This document shows, piece after piece, positions 33,983 through 42,607 of a stretch of 64,000 bases of DNA. Numbering within the stretch: position 1 is the stretch's first letter; each line of letters starts with the position of its first letter. Location: the NCBI RefSeq assembly GCF_900114875.1, contig NZ_FPKW01000020.1, positions 1 through 64,000 of the forward strand. Reading direction: 5' to 3'. Origin of the DNA: Chryseobacterium limigenitum (GTDB lineage: Bacteria; Bacteroidota; Bacteroidia; Flavobacteriales; Weeksellaceae). Under the pieces are notes generated by a model. That model was given only the letters and a program-made list of their open reading frames with translations. It ran no database searches and was not told the origin of the DNA. A program made the position numbers and the translations under genes.

Positions 33983-34080
33983 AGATGCTTCGACTCCGCT
34001 CAGCATGACATCGCTACAAATTACCGTAAAATAAGACAGTCAGTATTAGAGGTGTCATGCTGAGCGGAGTCGAAGCATCT
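33983..34080. repeat. Inverted-repeat element, copy 1 (perfect 28-bp arms)
   Basis: The 28-bp arm at 33983-34010 (contains cttcgactccgctcagcatg) is perfectly complementary to 34053-34080, around a 42-bp loop. A second copy at 36324-36419 has the same right arm, and its loop matches the reverse complement of this loop, so the element lies there in the opposite orientation. Confidence 0.85.
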
Positions 34081-34151
34081 TTTTTCACTAATCTTTTATG
34101 AGATTGCTTCACCTTCGGTTCGCAATGACGGCTCTTGAAAGAACGACTACA

Positions 34152-34248
34152 ACCCTAGCCCGGATTGCAGCGACATCCTTTTGGGTTGCGGGCGGAGCGA
34201 AGCGAAGCCCGTAACCCAAAAGATACAGCGGAAAGCTGGAAAAAGCTT
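34152..34248. repeat. Structured GC-rich element with a 16-bp stem
   Basis: An arm at 34178-34193 (cttttgggttgcgggc) pairs with 34207-34222 (gcccgtaacccaaaag) with a single G-U wobble, closing a 13-nt loop (ggagcgaagcgaa). Flanks agcccggattgcagcg and tacagcggaaagctgg look like conserved shoulders. I recognise this layout as a high-copy element in Flavobacteriia genomes, seen from memory and not checked. It could be a structured RNA or a mobile palindromic repeat. Confidence 0.65.
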
Positions 34249-34426
34249 CAAATAAATAAAAAAATCAATATTCCCAACAACACCCCTGTATTTTAATTGT
34301 AAAATTTAAAATAAATACAAAAATATAAACTATACCCCCTATTATTTTTAAATAAAATTATAAAATTTAAATATTTTTATTAACTTTACCCTATCAAAAG
34401 AAAAGCATTAACCATAAAAATTTAAA

Positions 34427-34657
34427 ATGATGAATGCAACTGCCGAAATTTTAAAACACAAGATCGAAAGCTTTACCCCTGAATTGCTTGAAACTTTGGC
34501 AAGAATGGTAGAAAAGCTAGAAATGCAGAATAGATTTTCAGTTCCTCAGTTTCAGATGGATGAAGTTTTATATAGAATTCAGTTTCACAACGAGAATCCG
34601 AAGACAAAACTTGATTTTTATGAAAATATTTCTGAGCTGGAAAAGAATTTTGCCTGA
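34427..34657 (+). CDS. Antitoxin component of a RelE/ParE-type module (putative)
   Basis: A 76-residue, mostly helical acidic protein (MMNATAEILKHKIESFTPEL, LARMVEKLEMQNRF, DEVLYRIQFHNENPKTKLDF). The stop codon overlaps the start of the next gene (TGATG at 34655-34659), the standard coupling of antitoxin and toxin. It is called antitoxin by position, size and composition; no DNA-binding motif is certain. Confidence 0.7.
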   Translation: MMNATAEILKHKIESFTPELLETLARMVEKLEMQNRFSVPQFQMDEVLYRIQFHNENPKTKLDFYENISELEKNFA

Positions 34658-34914
34658 TGAAAGTATTTTTGTCCTCTATTGCAAAGAACGATATAAGGCT
34701 TCTTATGAGAGTTTTTAATGCAGAAAAAGAACATAAAGGAGCTTATTTTCTGGAAGATCTGAAAGAATCGATCCAACAAATTGTGGAAAATTCTGAAGAC
34801 CCCGAAACAGAACTCCAACAAATCAGCATGCAGAACTTCCCTGTTCACATTCACTATATTTTTGAAGACGAAGAAAGCCTGTTTATTACTGCAATCTTTA
34901 AGGAGATTAATTAA
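34657..34914 (+). CDS. RelE/ParE-family toxin (putative)
   Basis: An 85-residue protein, MKVFLSSIAKNDIRLLMRVF, EDLKESIQQIVENSED and FPVHIHYIFEDEESLFITAI. The order of strand, two helices and C-terminal beta-sheet fits the RelE/ParE fold, in which the target is either ribosomal mRNA or gyrase; the two cannot be told apart here. It is coupled to the preceding antitoxin and ends in a terminator. The pair lies between two copies of an inverted-repeat element. Confidence 0.75.
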   Translation: MKVFLSSIAKNDIRLLMRVFNAEKEHKGAYFLEDLKESIQQIVENSEDPETELQQISMQNFPVHIHYIFEDEESLFITAIFKEIN

Positions 34915-34967
34915 AAAAATGATTAAATAAAATATTAGCACATTTTTCTGTACTATTTTATATGTAG

Positions 34968-34997
34968 AACCTTATAGGAGTTGACACTTATAAGGTT
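34968..34997. terminator. Terminator between the toxin gene and the plug gene
   Basis: aaccttata (34968-34976) pairs with tataaggtt (34989-34997), followed by T. It lies between convergent genes and may serve both. Confidence 0.7.
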
Positions 34998-34999
34998 TT

Positions 35000-36214
35000 T
35001 TATTTTCTCACCGGAGTTCTGAACTCGCCATACCCCATCAATCCATCATAATTCCTTCCGAAAGGTGCATAATATAAAAATGCCTGATACAGGTTCTCCG
35101 TCTGCCAGAAATTACCGTTTACTTCACCAAAATTCAATGAACCGTCAGGATTTTTTGTTGCAAGAATATAGTTATAGAAACCTTGTTTCAGGAATATTTT
35201 AGCAACATATTTTTTCCCTGCTACATCATATTGCATTTGGTTTTCTTTGCTTGGCTGAAAATTATTAAAACCTCCCAACACATAAATTTCTTTATCCACA
35301 GGATCAGACTCCAGAGAGAAGTACACCCAAGAATAATCTGCTTCTCTTTCTGCATTTCTTTCAAGCCCGATATCGTTTCTCCTGTAATACCAGGCTCCGT
35401 TTACGTCCGGCTGATATTGATAATTCAGAGGAAAAGCCCAAACCGGATGAAGATAGGTTTGATTCACCCCGTCTTTCAATTCTGTTGCCAGAACCATATC
35501 TGCAGGCAAATTCATGTTTTTGTTATCGAAATAATAGAATTCATTATTTCCGGGAAAAACAAGATTCATCTGCTGGAAAAGCAATTTATTTCCTAAAGTT
35601 GCACTTGGTTTTAAATTATTGACTGTAACGTTCGGATTGTTATTCTGCATTACATTCAAACTCATTGAATTGACATTGGAAGAAAGATCTCCTCCTTTTG
35701 AAACCGCCTGTACCTCTACCCTTTGGTTAGCATTCGGGTTTCTTGCATCTGAAATTCTTGAAATATTTAAAGCTAAATTCGCATTATCTTCAACCACATA
35801 AAATCTTCTTTTAAAAAGTGGCTTTTCCACAGAGTCTTTATAAACGATCAACTCAAAATTTCCTGAAACTTTTGGCTGCATTTTATCATTAGGAAACGTC
35901 AGCGTATAGTGTGTATAAGCCTGTAATGTATTGAATGAATACTGAAATTTATCCACCATACCGTTTAAACTTCCATTGGCAAATTCTGTAAAGAAAAGAT
36001 TATCATCCTGCCAGTTTCTGTCATAATGCTTGATTGTATATCTAAAAATATCGCTGGAATTCGTAAGATCATCAAAGCTTAAAACCAAGGTCTGATTAAG
36101 GTTGATCACCGGAGTTTCGTCATTCGTATGTGGGTTGAACAATTGTATACTTTGGATGTTTTGTCCAAAAACCAAACCACTCAAAGAAAGTAAAAGTATG
36201 CGCAAAGTTTTCAT
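35000..36214 (-). CDS. Type IX secretion system plug protein (DUF5103)
   Basis: A 404-residue exported protein; the ATG at 36214 gives the signal peptide MKTLRILLLSLSGLVFGQNI. An upstream TTG in the same frame is not supported. DUF5103 text is clear: IQLFNPHTNDETPVINLNQ, LVLSFDDL, YTIKHYDRNWQDDNL, NEFYYFDNKNMNLP, AWYYRRNDIGLERNAEREAD and DYSWVYFSL. In F. johnsoniae the homologous Plug closes the SprA translocon channel on its periplasmic side. Its presence fits the T9SS-sorted proteins at 3048 and 12805. Confidence 0.87.
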   Translation of the reverse strand: MKTLRILLLSLSGLVFGQNIQSIQLFNPHTNDETPVINLNQTLVLSFDDLTNSSDIFRYTIKHYDRNWQDDNLFFTEFANGSLNGMVDKFQYSFNTLQAYTHYTLTFPNDKMQPKVSGNFELIVYKDSVEKPLFKRRFYVVEDNANLALNISRISDARNPNANQRVEVQAVSKGGDLSSNVNSMSLNVMQNNNPNVTVNNLKPSATLGNKLLFQQMNLVFPGNNEFYYFDNKNMNLPADMVLATELKDGVNQTYLHPVWAFPLNYQYQPDVNGAWYYRRNDIGLERNAEREADYSWVYFSLESDPVDKEIYVLGGFNNFQPSKENQMQYDVAGKKYVAKIFLKQGFYNYILATKNPDGSLNFGEVNGNFWQTENLYQAFLYYAPFGRNYDGLMGYGEFRTPVRK

Positions 36215-36323
36215 TATGACGAAGATAACGAAAAAATGGGATTTTCTCTGTAATAAATCTGTTTGACTGATCAATTTTCTAACTATTAATTGTGTAAAAT
36301 TAATCGCTAAAATTAAAAAACAA

Positions 36324-36419
36324 ATGCTTCAACTCCGCTCAGCATGACATTTCTAATACTAACTGCTTTATCGTAACACATTTTTTAACGATGTCATGCT
36401 GAGCGGAGTCGAAGCATCT
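36324..36419. repeat. Inverted-repeat element, copy 2 (opposite orientation)
   Basis: The right arm 36392-36419 is identical over 28 bp to 34053-34080. The left arm 36324-36349 has one mismatch (a for g). The loop (36350-36391) resembles the reverse complement of the loop of copy 1, sharing words such as tctaatact. Confidence 0.85.
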
Positions 36420-36498
36420 TAAATAATTAAAACTGATTCTCGTGTTTTAAACAAGAACTATTATAACTAAATTTGTCCTAATAAAAAACATTCAGCAT

Positions 36499-37137
36499 AT
36501 GCTTCAGATTCAAGGTTTCGTATTCAATTTTGCAAGCGAAAACACTTATATAGTTTACAATGAAAACAAAAATGCCTGGCTGATCGATCCGGGAAATATG
36601 AATGAACAGGAAACAAAAGCAATCGACAGCTTCATTAAAGAAAATGAATTAAAGATTCAGAAAATATTGTTGACCCATGCTCATATTGATCATGTTTTGG
36701 GTTTACAGTGGGCTTTTGATACATTTAAAGTTCCTGTATACTTACATAAAGAAGATCAGGAAGTTCTGGATATGCTTCAGGCAAGCGGAATGAGATTTGG
36801 TTTTCAAATTGATCCTGTAAAAGTTGATGTAGAATATGTAAATGAAGGCGATGAATTGGAATTGGACGGAGAAAAATTCAAAATTTATCATGTTCCGGGA
36901 CACTCTCCGGGAAGTGTGGTTTATCATAATGAAAATCAGAAATTCATGATTTCCGGTGACGTTCTTTTTGAACAAAGTATCGGAAGAACAGATCTTTACA
37001 AAGGAAATTACGAGCAATTAATTGACGGAATTAAAACCAAGCTTTTCATTTTAGATGATGAAACACAGGTTTTCTCGGGTCATGGAAATCCTACAAATAT
37101 TGGCTTTGAGAAGCAGTATAATCCGTTTTTGAAGTAA
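36499..37137 (+). CDS. MBL-fold metallo-hydrolase (glyoxalase II-like)
   Basis: A 212-residue cytosolic protein of the metallo-beta-lactamase fold. The metal ligands appear in LTHAHIDHVLG (HxHxDH), HVPGHSPGSVVYH, SGDVLFEQSIGRTDL and VFSGHGNPTNIG, the layout of YcbL/glyoxalase II-related hydrolases. It lacks the C-terminal substrate domain of true glyoxalase II, so the substrate is open. Confidence 0.9.
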   Translation: MLQIQGFVFNFASENTYIVYNENKNAWLIDPGNMNEQETKAIDSFIKENELKIQKILLTHAHIDHVLGLQWAFDTFKVPVYLHKEDQEVLDMLQASGMRFGFQIDPVKVDVEYVNEGDELELDGEKFKIYHVPGHSPGSVVYHNENQKFMISGDVLFEQSIGRTDLYKGNYEQLIDGIKTKLFILDDETQVFSGHGNPTNIGFEKQYNPFLK

Positions 37138-37235
37138 GCTTGGCTGTTGTCCGGGAGAGCTTGAGCTTTAAATATCTCATAGCTACTCTAGGTTTTGGCT
37201 AAAACCAATTGAATTTTTTAATTTAAATAAACAGG

Positions 37236-37257
37236 CTAAAGCCCGTTCCTATTGATA
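37236..37257. repeat. 22-bp dispersed intergenic repeat, copy 2
   Basis: Identical to 1733-1754. Immediately upstream (37191-37206) ggttttggctaaaacc forms its own small palindrome, suggesting a longer repeat of which this is one part. Confidence 0.6.
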
Positions 37258-37261
37258 AACA

Positions 37262-37288
37262 AAACCGTCAGAAAAAATCTGACGGTTT
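37262..37288. terminator. Bidirectional terminator between the MBL gene and the TonB receptor
   Basis: aaaccgtcaga (37262-37272) pairs with tctgacggttt (37278-37288). It lies between convergent genes. Confidence 0.8.
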
Positions 37289-37318
37289 CTTAATTTGATA
37301 TGAAAAAAAACTAATTAT

Positions 37319-39754
37319 TTAGAAATCCAGTGTAATTGAAGCTCTTGCAGTAGCACCCATGATTGGTCTTGCCATAATCATTGAACTTCCTGACTGCTGT
37401 ACAGATGGCGATCTAGGATCTCCTTCTGTAATTCCGATGGTATTGAAAACGTTGGTTCCGTCAACTGCAAAACGTATTTTACCCATTTGATAAGACATTC
37501 CCGCTCCAAATTCTCCAAATGCAGGCAAAGTATCCTGATTTGTCTGATCCTGAAAACGCTTACCGTAGTAATTGTAGCTTACATACGTTCTCCATTGCTT
37601 CGTAATATTTACGGCCGGCGAAATATTAAAATATAACTTCGGCATTCTTCTTACTATATTTCCTTCCAAAATACTTCCCGCTTCCAATCCTTTGTACTTA
37701 GGACTTTGAATTGTTCCGTTAAAAGTAAGCTCCACTACATTATCAAATAATCTTGCATATCCTTCTAGCTCAACCCCAAAGTTTTTGGTATTGGCAAAGA
37801 TATTTTCTGAAGTTCCGTCAGAGAAAACATCCGTAAACGAAAGGTTTTTAAGTGTTGAATAGAAAGGAATTACAGCGATATCAAATGTTCTTGAATAATA
37901 TTTATATCCAACTTCCAACTGATTGGTTGATACAGATTTCAAAGGCTGATCTGGCGTAGGGTTGGAGAAGTAATTATAATATGCTTCCTCATTCGGAGAT
38001 CTGAAACCATTAGAAAAACGTGCATACACTGCGTTTTCTTTATTAATCTTATAATTTGCGGCAAGAGTGAAAGAAACTTTATCAATATTATAATTCCAAT
38101 ACGTGTATTTATTTCCTAAAACACTCATATTATCGTCCGCTGTTGTTGTTAAAAAGCTATGCGTTCCGTCTGTCGTTAATCCTGAATTATTCAGATTAGC
38201 AGTCGTTGTATTAGCAAAATTTCCTTTATAGTAATCATGACTGTAACGAAGTCCTGCATTAATGCTTAAATCATCCGTAATATTATAGTCTAAATTTGCA
38301 TAAAGATCATTCAGACTTCCCTGAGTTTGTGTATCTCTCTGAAGGAAAGTCATATCTGTAACTCCATTATACGTTTTAGAATATCCAACACTGTTTGACG
38401 TTAATGAAGTATCAACTAAATTAAGAAGTTCAGGTCTGTCCGTTGCTGTTGCTAGAACATTACTCCAGTTCCAGTATTGGTGGGATTTCCAGGTTGATTT
38501 ATAGAAACCTGCCGTTACATTTCCTTTGTCGAATTTATAATTGAACTGTAAATCATTCACAAAATTATCCATCTGCTTATCAATTGCCCAGAACCCTAGT
38601 TTTTGAACATAAGCAGGGTTTACAATTGCTCCTGAGCTTACTGATGAATATTGGAAATTGTTTCCGACAATTCCATTTGCTTTAGCAAAATCAGATGCCA
38701 ATTGAGGTCCACCAGCCGGGAAAATCCCCGTGTAATTCATGTTGATATTGGTATATCTTGTTTTGTTTAAAACAGAGAAATTATTACCAAGATCATATTT
38801 AAATTCAGCTCCTAACACATCAACTTTCGGATGAATTCCATCTTCTAAATTTCTGTTGAAAAAACCTCCTCCCGCTTGAGGAATATTTAATTGACTGATC
38901 GCTCTGTAGCTGTACGTTCCATAATTAGCATCAAAACCACCAAATTCTTTTATATCATTTCCGTCTCTTACCAAAGGAATCGGTAGATAGAACGTGTTTC
39001 TGTCGTCTAGCTTTTTATAATAAATTTTAGCATAGCCTTTATCGAAAACGTATTTCAGATTCATTCTGATTTGTCCACCCTGATTGGCTTTAAAACCAGT
39101 TTTTCTGATTCCGTCATCACTTCTGTAGAAACCTCCGACATTGAAGAACAATTTATCCTGAACCAAGGCGCCTCCAAGATTTACGTCTGTACGCATTAAG
39201 CCGTAGGTACTCGTTTCAAGTTTTGCAGTTCCTTTAAAATCGTTACCACCTTCTTTTGTAATAAAGTTGATCAAACCTCCGGGAGAATTGGTTGCAAAAA
39301 TAGATCCTGAACCTCCTCTCAAAGCTTCTAATCTGCTTACTGAATTATCAACGCGAAAGAAATTATCTGCATTGGCAAACTGCAAAGCTCCATCTTCGAA
39401 AACGGGTAACCCGTCTTCCTGAACCTGCACAAATTCATACGCACCTGCAGAAGGAATACCTCTTGCAAAAAGGTTGTTTCCGACCTCACCACCTGAAGTT
39501 TCCACAGCAAAACCAGGAACTCTCTGCAATAAAGCAGCCGCACTGATCGGGTTTTGCTTCTGAATTTCCTTTGCACTGAATGTAGAAATTGCGGTACTCG
39601 ATTCAATTTTCTTTTTAGGATTTGAGTTACCAGTGATTACGACTTGTTCAATAGATGCCGATCTGGTAGAATCCTGTGGAGTTTCCTGGGCATACGCATT
39701 ATTGAAGTAAAGCGTTGCAATACCGGCAATTAAAAAGATCGATTTTTTTTTCAT
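37319..39754 (-). CDS. TonB-dependent outer-membrane receptor
   Basis: An 811-residue outer-membrane protein with signal MKKKSIFLIAGIATLYFNNA. A TonB-box-like segment (SIEQVVITGN) and plug domain come first (ISAAALLQRVPGFAVETSG, NLFARGIPSAGAYEFVQVQE, GSGSIFATNSPGGLINFITK), then a 22-strand-type barrel ending in ARASITLDF, with terminal aromatic residue. It lacks the N-terminal carboxypeptidase-like domain of SusC proteins and no SusD gene is near. The position 26 bp behind trehalase suggests uptake of trehalose or a trehalose-containing glycan, an inference from context only. Confidence 0.9.
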   Translation of the reverse strand: MKKKSIFLIAGIATLYFNNAYAQETPQDSTRSASIEQVVITGNSNPKKKIESSTAISTFSAKEIQKQNPISAAALLQRVPGFAVETSGGEVGNNLFARGIPSAGAYEFVQVQEDGLPVFEDGALQFANADNFFRVDNSVSRLEALRGGSGSIFATNSPGGLINFITKEGGNDFKGTAKLETSTYGLMRTDVNLGGALVQDKLFFNVGGFYRSDDGIRKTGFKANQGGQIRMNLKYVFDKGYAKIYYKKLDDRNTFYLPIPLVRDGNDIKEFGGFDANYGTYSYRAISQLNIPQAGGGFFNRNLEDGIHPKVDVLGAEFKYDLGNNFSVLNKTRYTNINMNYTGIFPAGGPQLASDFAKANGIVGNNFQYSSVSSGAIVNPAYVQKLGFWAIDKQMDNFVNDLQFNYKFDKGNVTAGFYKSTWKSHQYWNWSNVLATATDRPELLNLVDTSLTSNSVGYSKTYNGVTDMTFLQRDTQTQGSLNDLYANLDYNITDDLSINAGLRYSHDYYKGNFANTTTANLNNSGLTTDGTHSFLTTTADDNMSVLGNKYTYWNYNIDKVSFTLAANYKINKENAVYARFSNGFRSPNEEAYYNYFSNPTPDQPLKSVSTNQLEVGYKYYSRTFDIAVIPFYSTLKNLSFTDVFSDGTSENIFANTKNFGVELEGYARLFDNVVELTFNGTIQSPKYKGLEAGSILEGNIVRRMPKLYFNISPAVNITKQWRTYVSYNYYGKRFQDQTNQDTLPAFGEFGAGMSYQMGKIRFAVDGTNVFNTIGITEGDPRSPSVQQSGSSMIMARPIMGATARASITLDF

Positions 39755-39780
39755 AGCCCTATGATTTTTTATAGTTAGTT

Positions 39781-41253
39781 TTAATTTTGTTTTAATTTTA
39801 AGTAAACACCATTTGTCCAGCCGAAGCCGTCCTGATTTGGATATTCTCCACCTCCGGCAATCGTTTCTGTATCCAGAGCATTATATTTTTCCATTAATTT
39901 TCCGGTGTTGCTGTAAACTCTTTCAACATTAGAACACCAGTTATTTTTAATTTTCTCGGCCAGATCATCAAATCCATAATTTTTCATTGATTTAAAACCT
40001 AACCATTGATAAGGCGCCCAAGCATTCGGCAAATCCCATTGCTGTCCGGAATTTTTGGTTGTAGTAACCAATCCGCCCTGATACAAGAACTTTTCCTCTA
40101 TATTTTTCGCAACAGATTTCGCCTGTTCGTCACTCGCTAAACCAAGAAATAAAGGATAAAGAGCAGCAATATGTTCAGACGGTGTTGTTGTGTGTTTTTT
40201 TGTGTGATAATCTTTATACATGTTTTCATCCCAAAAGTATTTATCGATCATCTGTCTTCGCTTTGCTGCTCTTTGAGTAAAGTAACTTTCCTTTTCTGTT
40301 AAATTTTGTAGCGCTGAAGATTTTGCCAATGTTTTTTCTAAATGCCATAAAAGACAGTTCAGATCAACCTCGGCAAGGTTCAGTGTTTCTATTGTTTGTA
40401 TCGTTTCGCCATCTGCAAACCATCTGCTGGAAAAATCCCACCCCGATTCGCAGGCGCTTCTTATGTTTCTGTAAAATTCGTTTCCTGTATTTTCGCTGTC
40501 CTCAATATCAATTAAATAACTTTCAGGACGAGGTTCGTTTTCTGCATCGTAATAACGGTTTAAAACATCTCCGTCAACTGTTTTTACAACTCTGTTTGTA
40601 TTCGAACCATTTTCTAAACTTTCTTCACCATTCATCCAGAAAGCGTATTCTTTTTCCAGTGTATCGTGATATTTGATGTAAATATTTTCATCTTTTTTAG
40701 TTTCAAAAAGCAAATCAAGCATCAAAGAAAAATACGGCGGCTGAGAACGGCTTAAAAAATGAGTCCGGCTCGCATTCGGAACAAATCCAACTGTCTGAAT
40801 TAAATACGAACAGTTTTCAATGATATTTTCCATCATTTCCACTCTTCCCGAAACCTGCAAACCAAGCATAATAAAATAGCTGTCCCAATAGAAAAACTCA
40901 TTGAAACGCCCTCCCGGAACCACATAAGGCTTTGGAAGTTGTAATAATGTTCCTTTTTCTTCGTAAGCAGTTCTTGTCAGTTCATCCCAAAGTTTTTCGA
41001 TATGTTCGTTAATTGGCAACTGCTTTTCTCTCGTGATCGAAATTTTAGCTCCTAAGAAATCGAAATTTGACATTACAAAAGCTTTTAAATCAAAATCTTC
41101 TGTGTCTTTTTCCTTTTCATATTTTGAATTAATTTCAGCAATAGAAAATAATGGAACCGCATCTGTCATCATCTTTTGATCTTCAAAAACTTTAGATCTT
41201 TGAACATCATCAAAAAGAACCTGAATTTCGTTTATGTAAAGTTGATTACTCAT
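39781..41253 (-). CDS. treF: Alpha,alpha-trehalase (glycoside hydrolase family 37)
   Basis: A 490-residue enzyme splitting trehalose into two glucose units. The two family signatures are clear: PGGRFNEFFYWDSYFIMLGL and QQWDLPNAWAPYQWLGFK. RSACESGWDFSSRWFAD, containing the likely catalytic Asp region, and GGGEYPNQDGFGWTNGVYL are also present. No signal peptide is evident, so it is cytosolic, consistent with the permease encoded 2 bp upstream. It is probably the middle gene of an MFS-trehalase-TonB receptor operon. Confidence 0.93.
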   Translation of the reverse strand: MSNQLYINEIQVLFDDVQRSKVFEDQKMMTDAVPLFSIAEINSKYEKEKDTEDFDLKAFVMSNFDFLGAKISITREKQLPINEHIEKLWDELTRTAYEEKGTLLQLPKPYVVPGGRFNEFFYWDSYFIMLGLQVSGRVEMMENIIENCSYLIQTVGFVPNASRTHFLSRSQPPYFSLMLDLLFETKKDENIYIKYHDTLEKEYAFWMNGEESLENGSNTNRVVKTVDGDVLNRYYDAENEPRPESYLIDIEDSENTGNEFYRNIRSACESGWDFSSRWFADGETIQTIETLNLAEVDLNCLLWHLEKTLAKSSALQNLTEKESYFTQRAAKRRQMIDKYFWDENMYKDYHTKKHTTTPSEHIAALYPLFLGLASDEQAKSVAKNIEEKFLYQGGLVTTTKNSGQQWDLPNAWAPYQWLGFKSMKNYGFDDLAEKIKNNWCSNVERVYSNTGKLMEKYNALDTETIAGGGEYPNQDGFGWTNGVYLKLKQN

Positions 41254-41255
41254 TT

Positions 41256-42485
41256 TTATTTTTTAGGATTTATTTTTAATTTATTCATGAAAATTGCAGA
41301 AACAATCAACATTGAAAGTGGAATTAATGAAAGGTAAAACGCCTGCTGTCCGCTAAATTTTTCAAATACAAAACCTGTGATTATCGAACCAATTGTTCCT
41401 CCTATTGCAGAAAAAACGACAATCAAACCAGACATTGCACTGTGTAAATATTTTGGAATTGATGCCAAGATCACAGAATTAATACTTGGATAAATCGGAG
41501 CTAATAAACCGCCCATTAATGGAAATAAATACACAACCAATGGAGCGTTCAGCCAAGTTGTTCCTGTGTCGATATGAATATTGTGAGTTAAAGGTAAAAC
41601 CAATAAAATACTTATTGCAAAACCAATCACACAAAAGGAAACAACGTAAATCCAACTGAATTTTTTCGAGAAAAAGCCCGATAAGAATCTTCCCAACGCA
41701 AAAGCACCCGCCAAAACCGCACCCGCCTGAATACTCATCGAAGTTGGAACTTTTAGGATTTCTTTATAAAAAGTTGGTGTCCACGTTTGGAAACTCTGTT
41801 CTACCAACACAAAAAGAAAAGCACATAATAAAAAGAACAACACTTTTCTGTAACTGAATAAACTTGCGCTGTTTTTAAGATCGCCAAGCAAGTCTGTTTT
41901 TTCGCTTTTTGCTTCATTTTCATTCAATTTAGAAAAGAAAAGAAACAAAAATGATAGTGTGGAAAGTGCACCCAACACCCAATAAACATTCAGCCAATGG
42001 GTAGATTTCGGATTATGGTCGTCTATAAATAAGCTGAATAAAACATTTCCAACCAGTACCCCAATCATGAAAAATCCTTCCAGATATCCCATAAAACTTG
42101 AGTGCTCTTTATCTGTATTCGTCACCAATCCGATGGATGTGAAAACCGAAATTTTAATTAAAGCGAAAGAAACTCCAACAATCGTAAACAGTAATTTGAA
42201 AAACCAGAAATCATTAGAAAAAGGCATTACAAAACACATACAGCTCACCAAAAACAATGCGATCAACATTGATTTCTTGATTCCTATTTTTGGTAAAAAA
42301 GATGCCAAAATGAATGAACAGATTGCAATCGGAAGGTCTTTGAAACCCTCCAAAACACTTGCAGAAGATTTCGAGATCCCGAAATTTTGCTGCATCTGTA
42401 AAATTACCGTTCCCACAGAATTCAAAAGAATAGCGAAAACGAAATAGTTTAAAAATAAAACCGCCTTTATGTTGAAATTTTTCAT
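41256..42485 (-). CDS. MFS transporter, probable trehalose permease
   Basis: A 409-residue inner-membrane protein with about 12 helices (MKNFNIKAVLFLNYFVFAIL; VLVGNVLFSLFID; VLFFLLCAFLFVLVEQSFQT; LVVYLFPLMGGLLAPIYPS; IITGFVF). Motifs of the fucose-type MFS group such as GGLLAPIYPSIN are visible. It is the first gene of the minus-strand operon and lies 2 bp before treF, so it probably imports the trehalase substrate. Specificity is inferred from context. Confidence 0.88.
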   Translation of the reverse strand: MKNFNIKAVLFLNYFVFAILLNSVGTVILQMQQNFGISKSSASVLEGFKDLPIAICSFILASFLPKIGIKKSMLIALFLVSCMCFVMPFSNDFWFFKLLFTIVGVSFALIKISVFTSIGLVTNTDKEHSSFMGYLEGFFMIGVLVGNVLFSLFIDDHNPKSTHWLNVYWVLGALSTLSFLFLFFSKLNENEAKSEKTDLLGDLKNSASLFSYRKVLFFLLCAFLFVLVEQSFQTWTPTFYKEILKVPTSMSIQAGAVLAGAFALGRFLSGFFSKKFSWIYVVSFCVIGFAISILLVLPLTHNIHIDTGTTWLNAPLVVYLFPLMGGLLAPIYPSINSVILASIPKYLHSAMSGLIVVFSAIGGTIGSIITGFVFEKFSGQQAFYLSLIPLSMLIVSAIFMNKLKINPKK

Positions 42486-42607
42486 TAAATAATTTCTTGG
42501 TGGCTAAGATAGAAGCATTTTACTTAACGTTAATTTAACATAGTAAATGAATATTTGAACTATATTAATATAATTATTATTTTAGTCGATAAAATACGAT
42601 TAACTGA

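Larger units (their letters stand above)
33771..34426. other. Gene-free repeat island between hemH and the toxin-antitoxin pair
   Basis: About 650 bp with no supportable gene. From left to right it holds imperfect repeats of cccattgtgggaa/cccatgatgggaa type (33836-33890), the perfect inverted repeat 33983-34080, a further short palindromic segment (agattgcttcaccttcggtt onward, 34101-34130), and the structured element 34152-34248. The last 170 bp before the antitoxin start are very AT-rich and probably hold its promoter. Confidence 0.7.

Noticed and set aside
33771..34426. tRNA or other classical RNA gene in the gene-free stretch
   Set aside because: No cloverleaf or conserved tRNA T-arm words were found; the structures are long simple hairpins.
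35183..35596. 137-codon plus-strand frame opposite the plug gene
   Set aside because: Inside a well-supported DUF5103 gene; sequence is cysteine/isoleucine-rich noise with no family resemblance.
37319..39754. SusC-type receptor of a polysaccharide utilization locus
   Set aside because: No N-terminal carboxypeptidase-like domain and no SusD gene nearby; kept as a general TonB-dependent receptor.
40323..40676. 117-codon plus-strand frame opposite treF
   Set aside because: It lies wholly inside the trehalase gene on the other strand, has no recognisable motif and a composition typical of a reverse-frame shadow.
42067..42447. 126-codon plus-strand frame opposite the MFS gene
   Set aside because: Antisense shadow of a membrane protein gene; composition explained by the reverse of hydrophobic codons.
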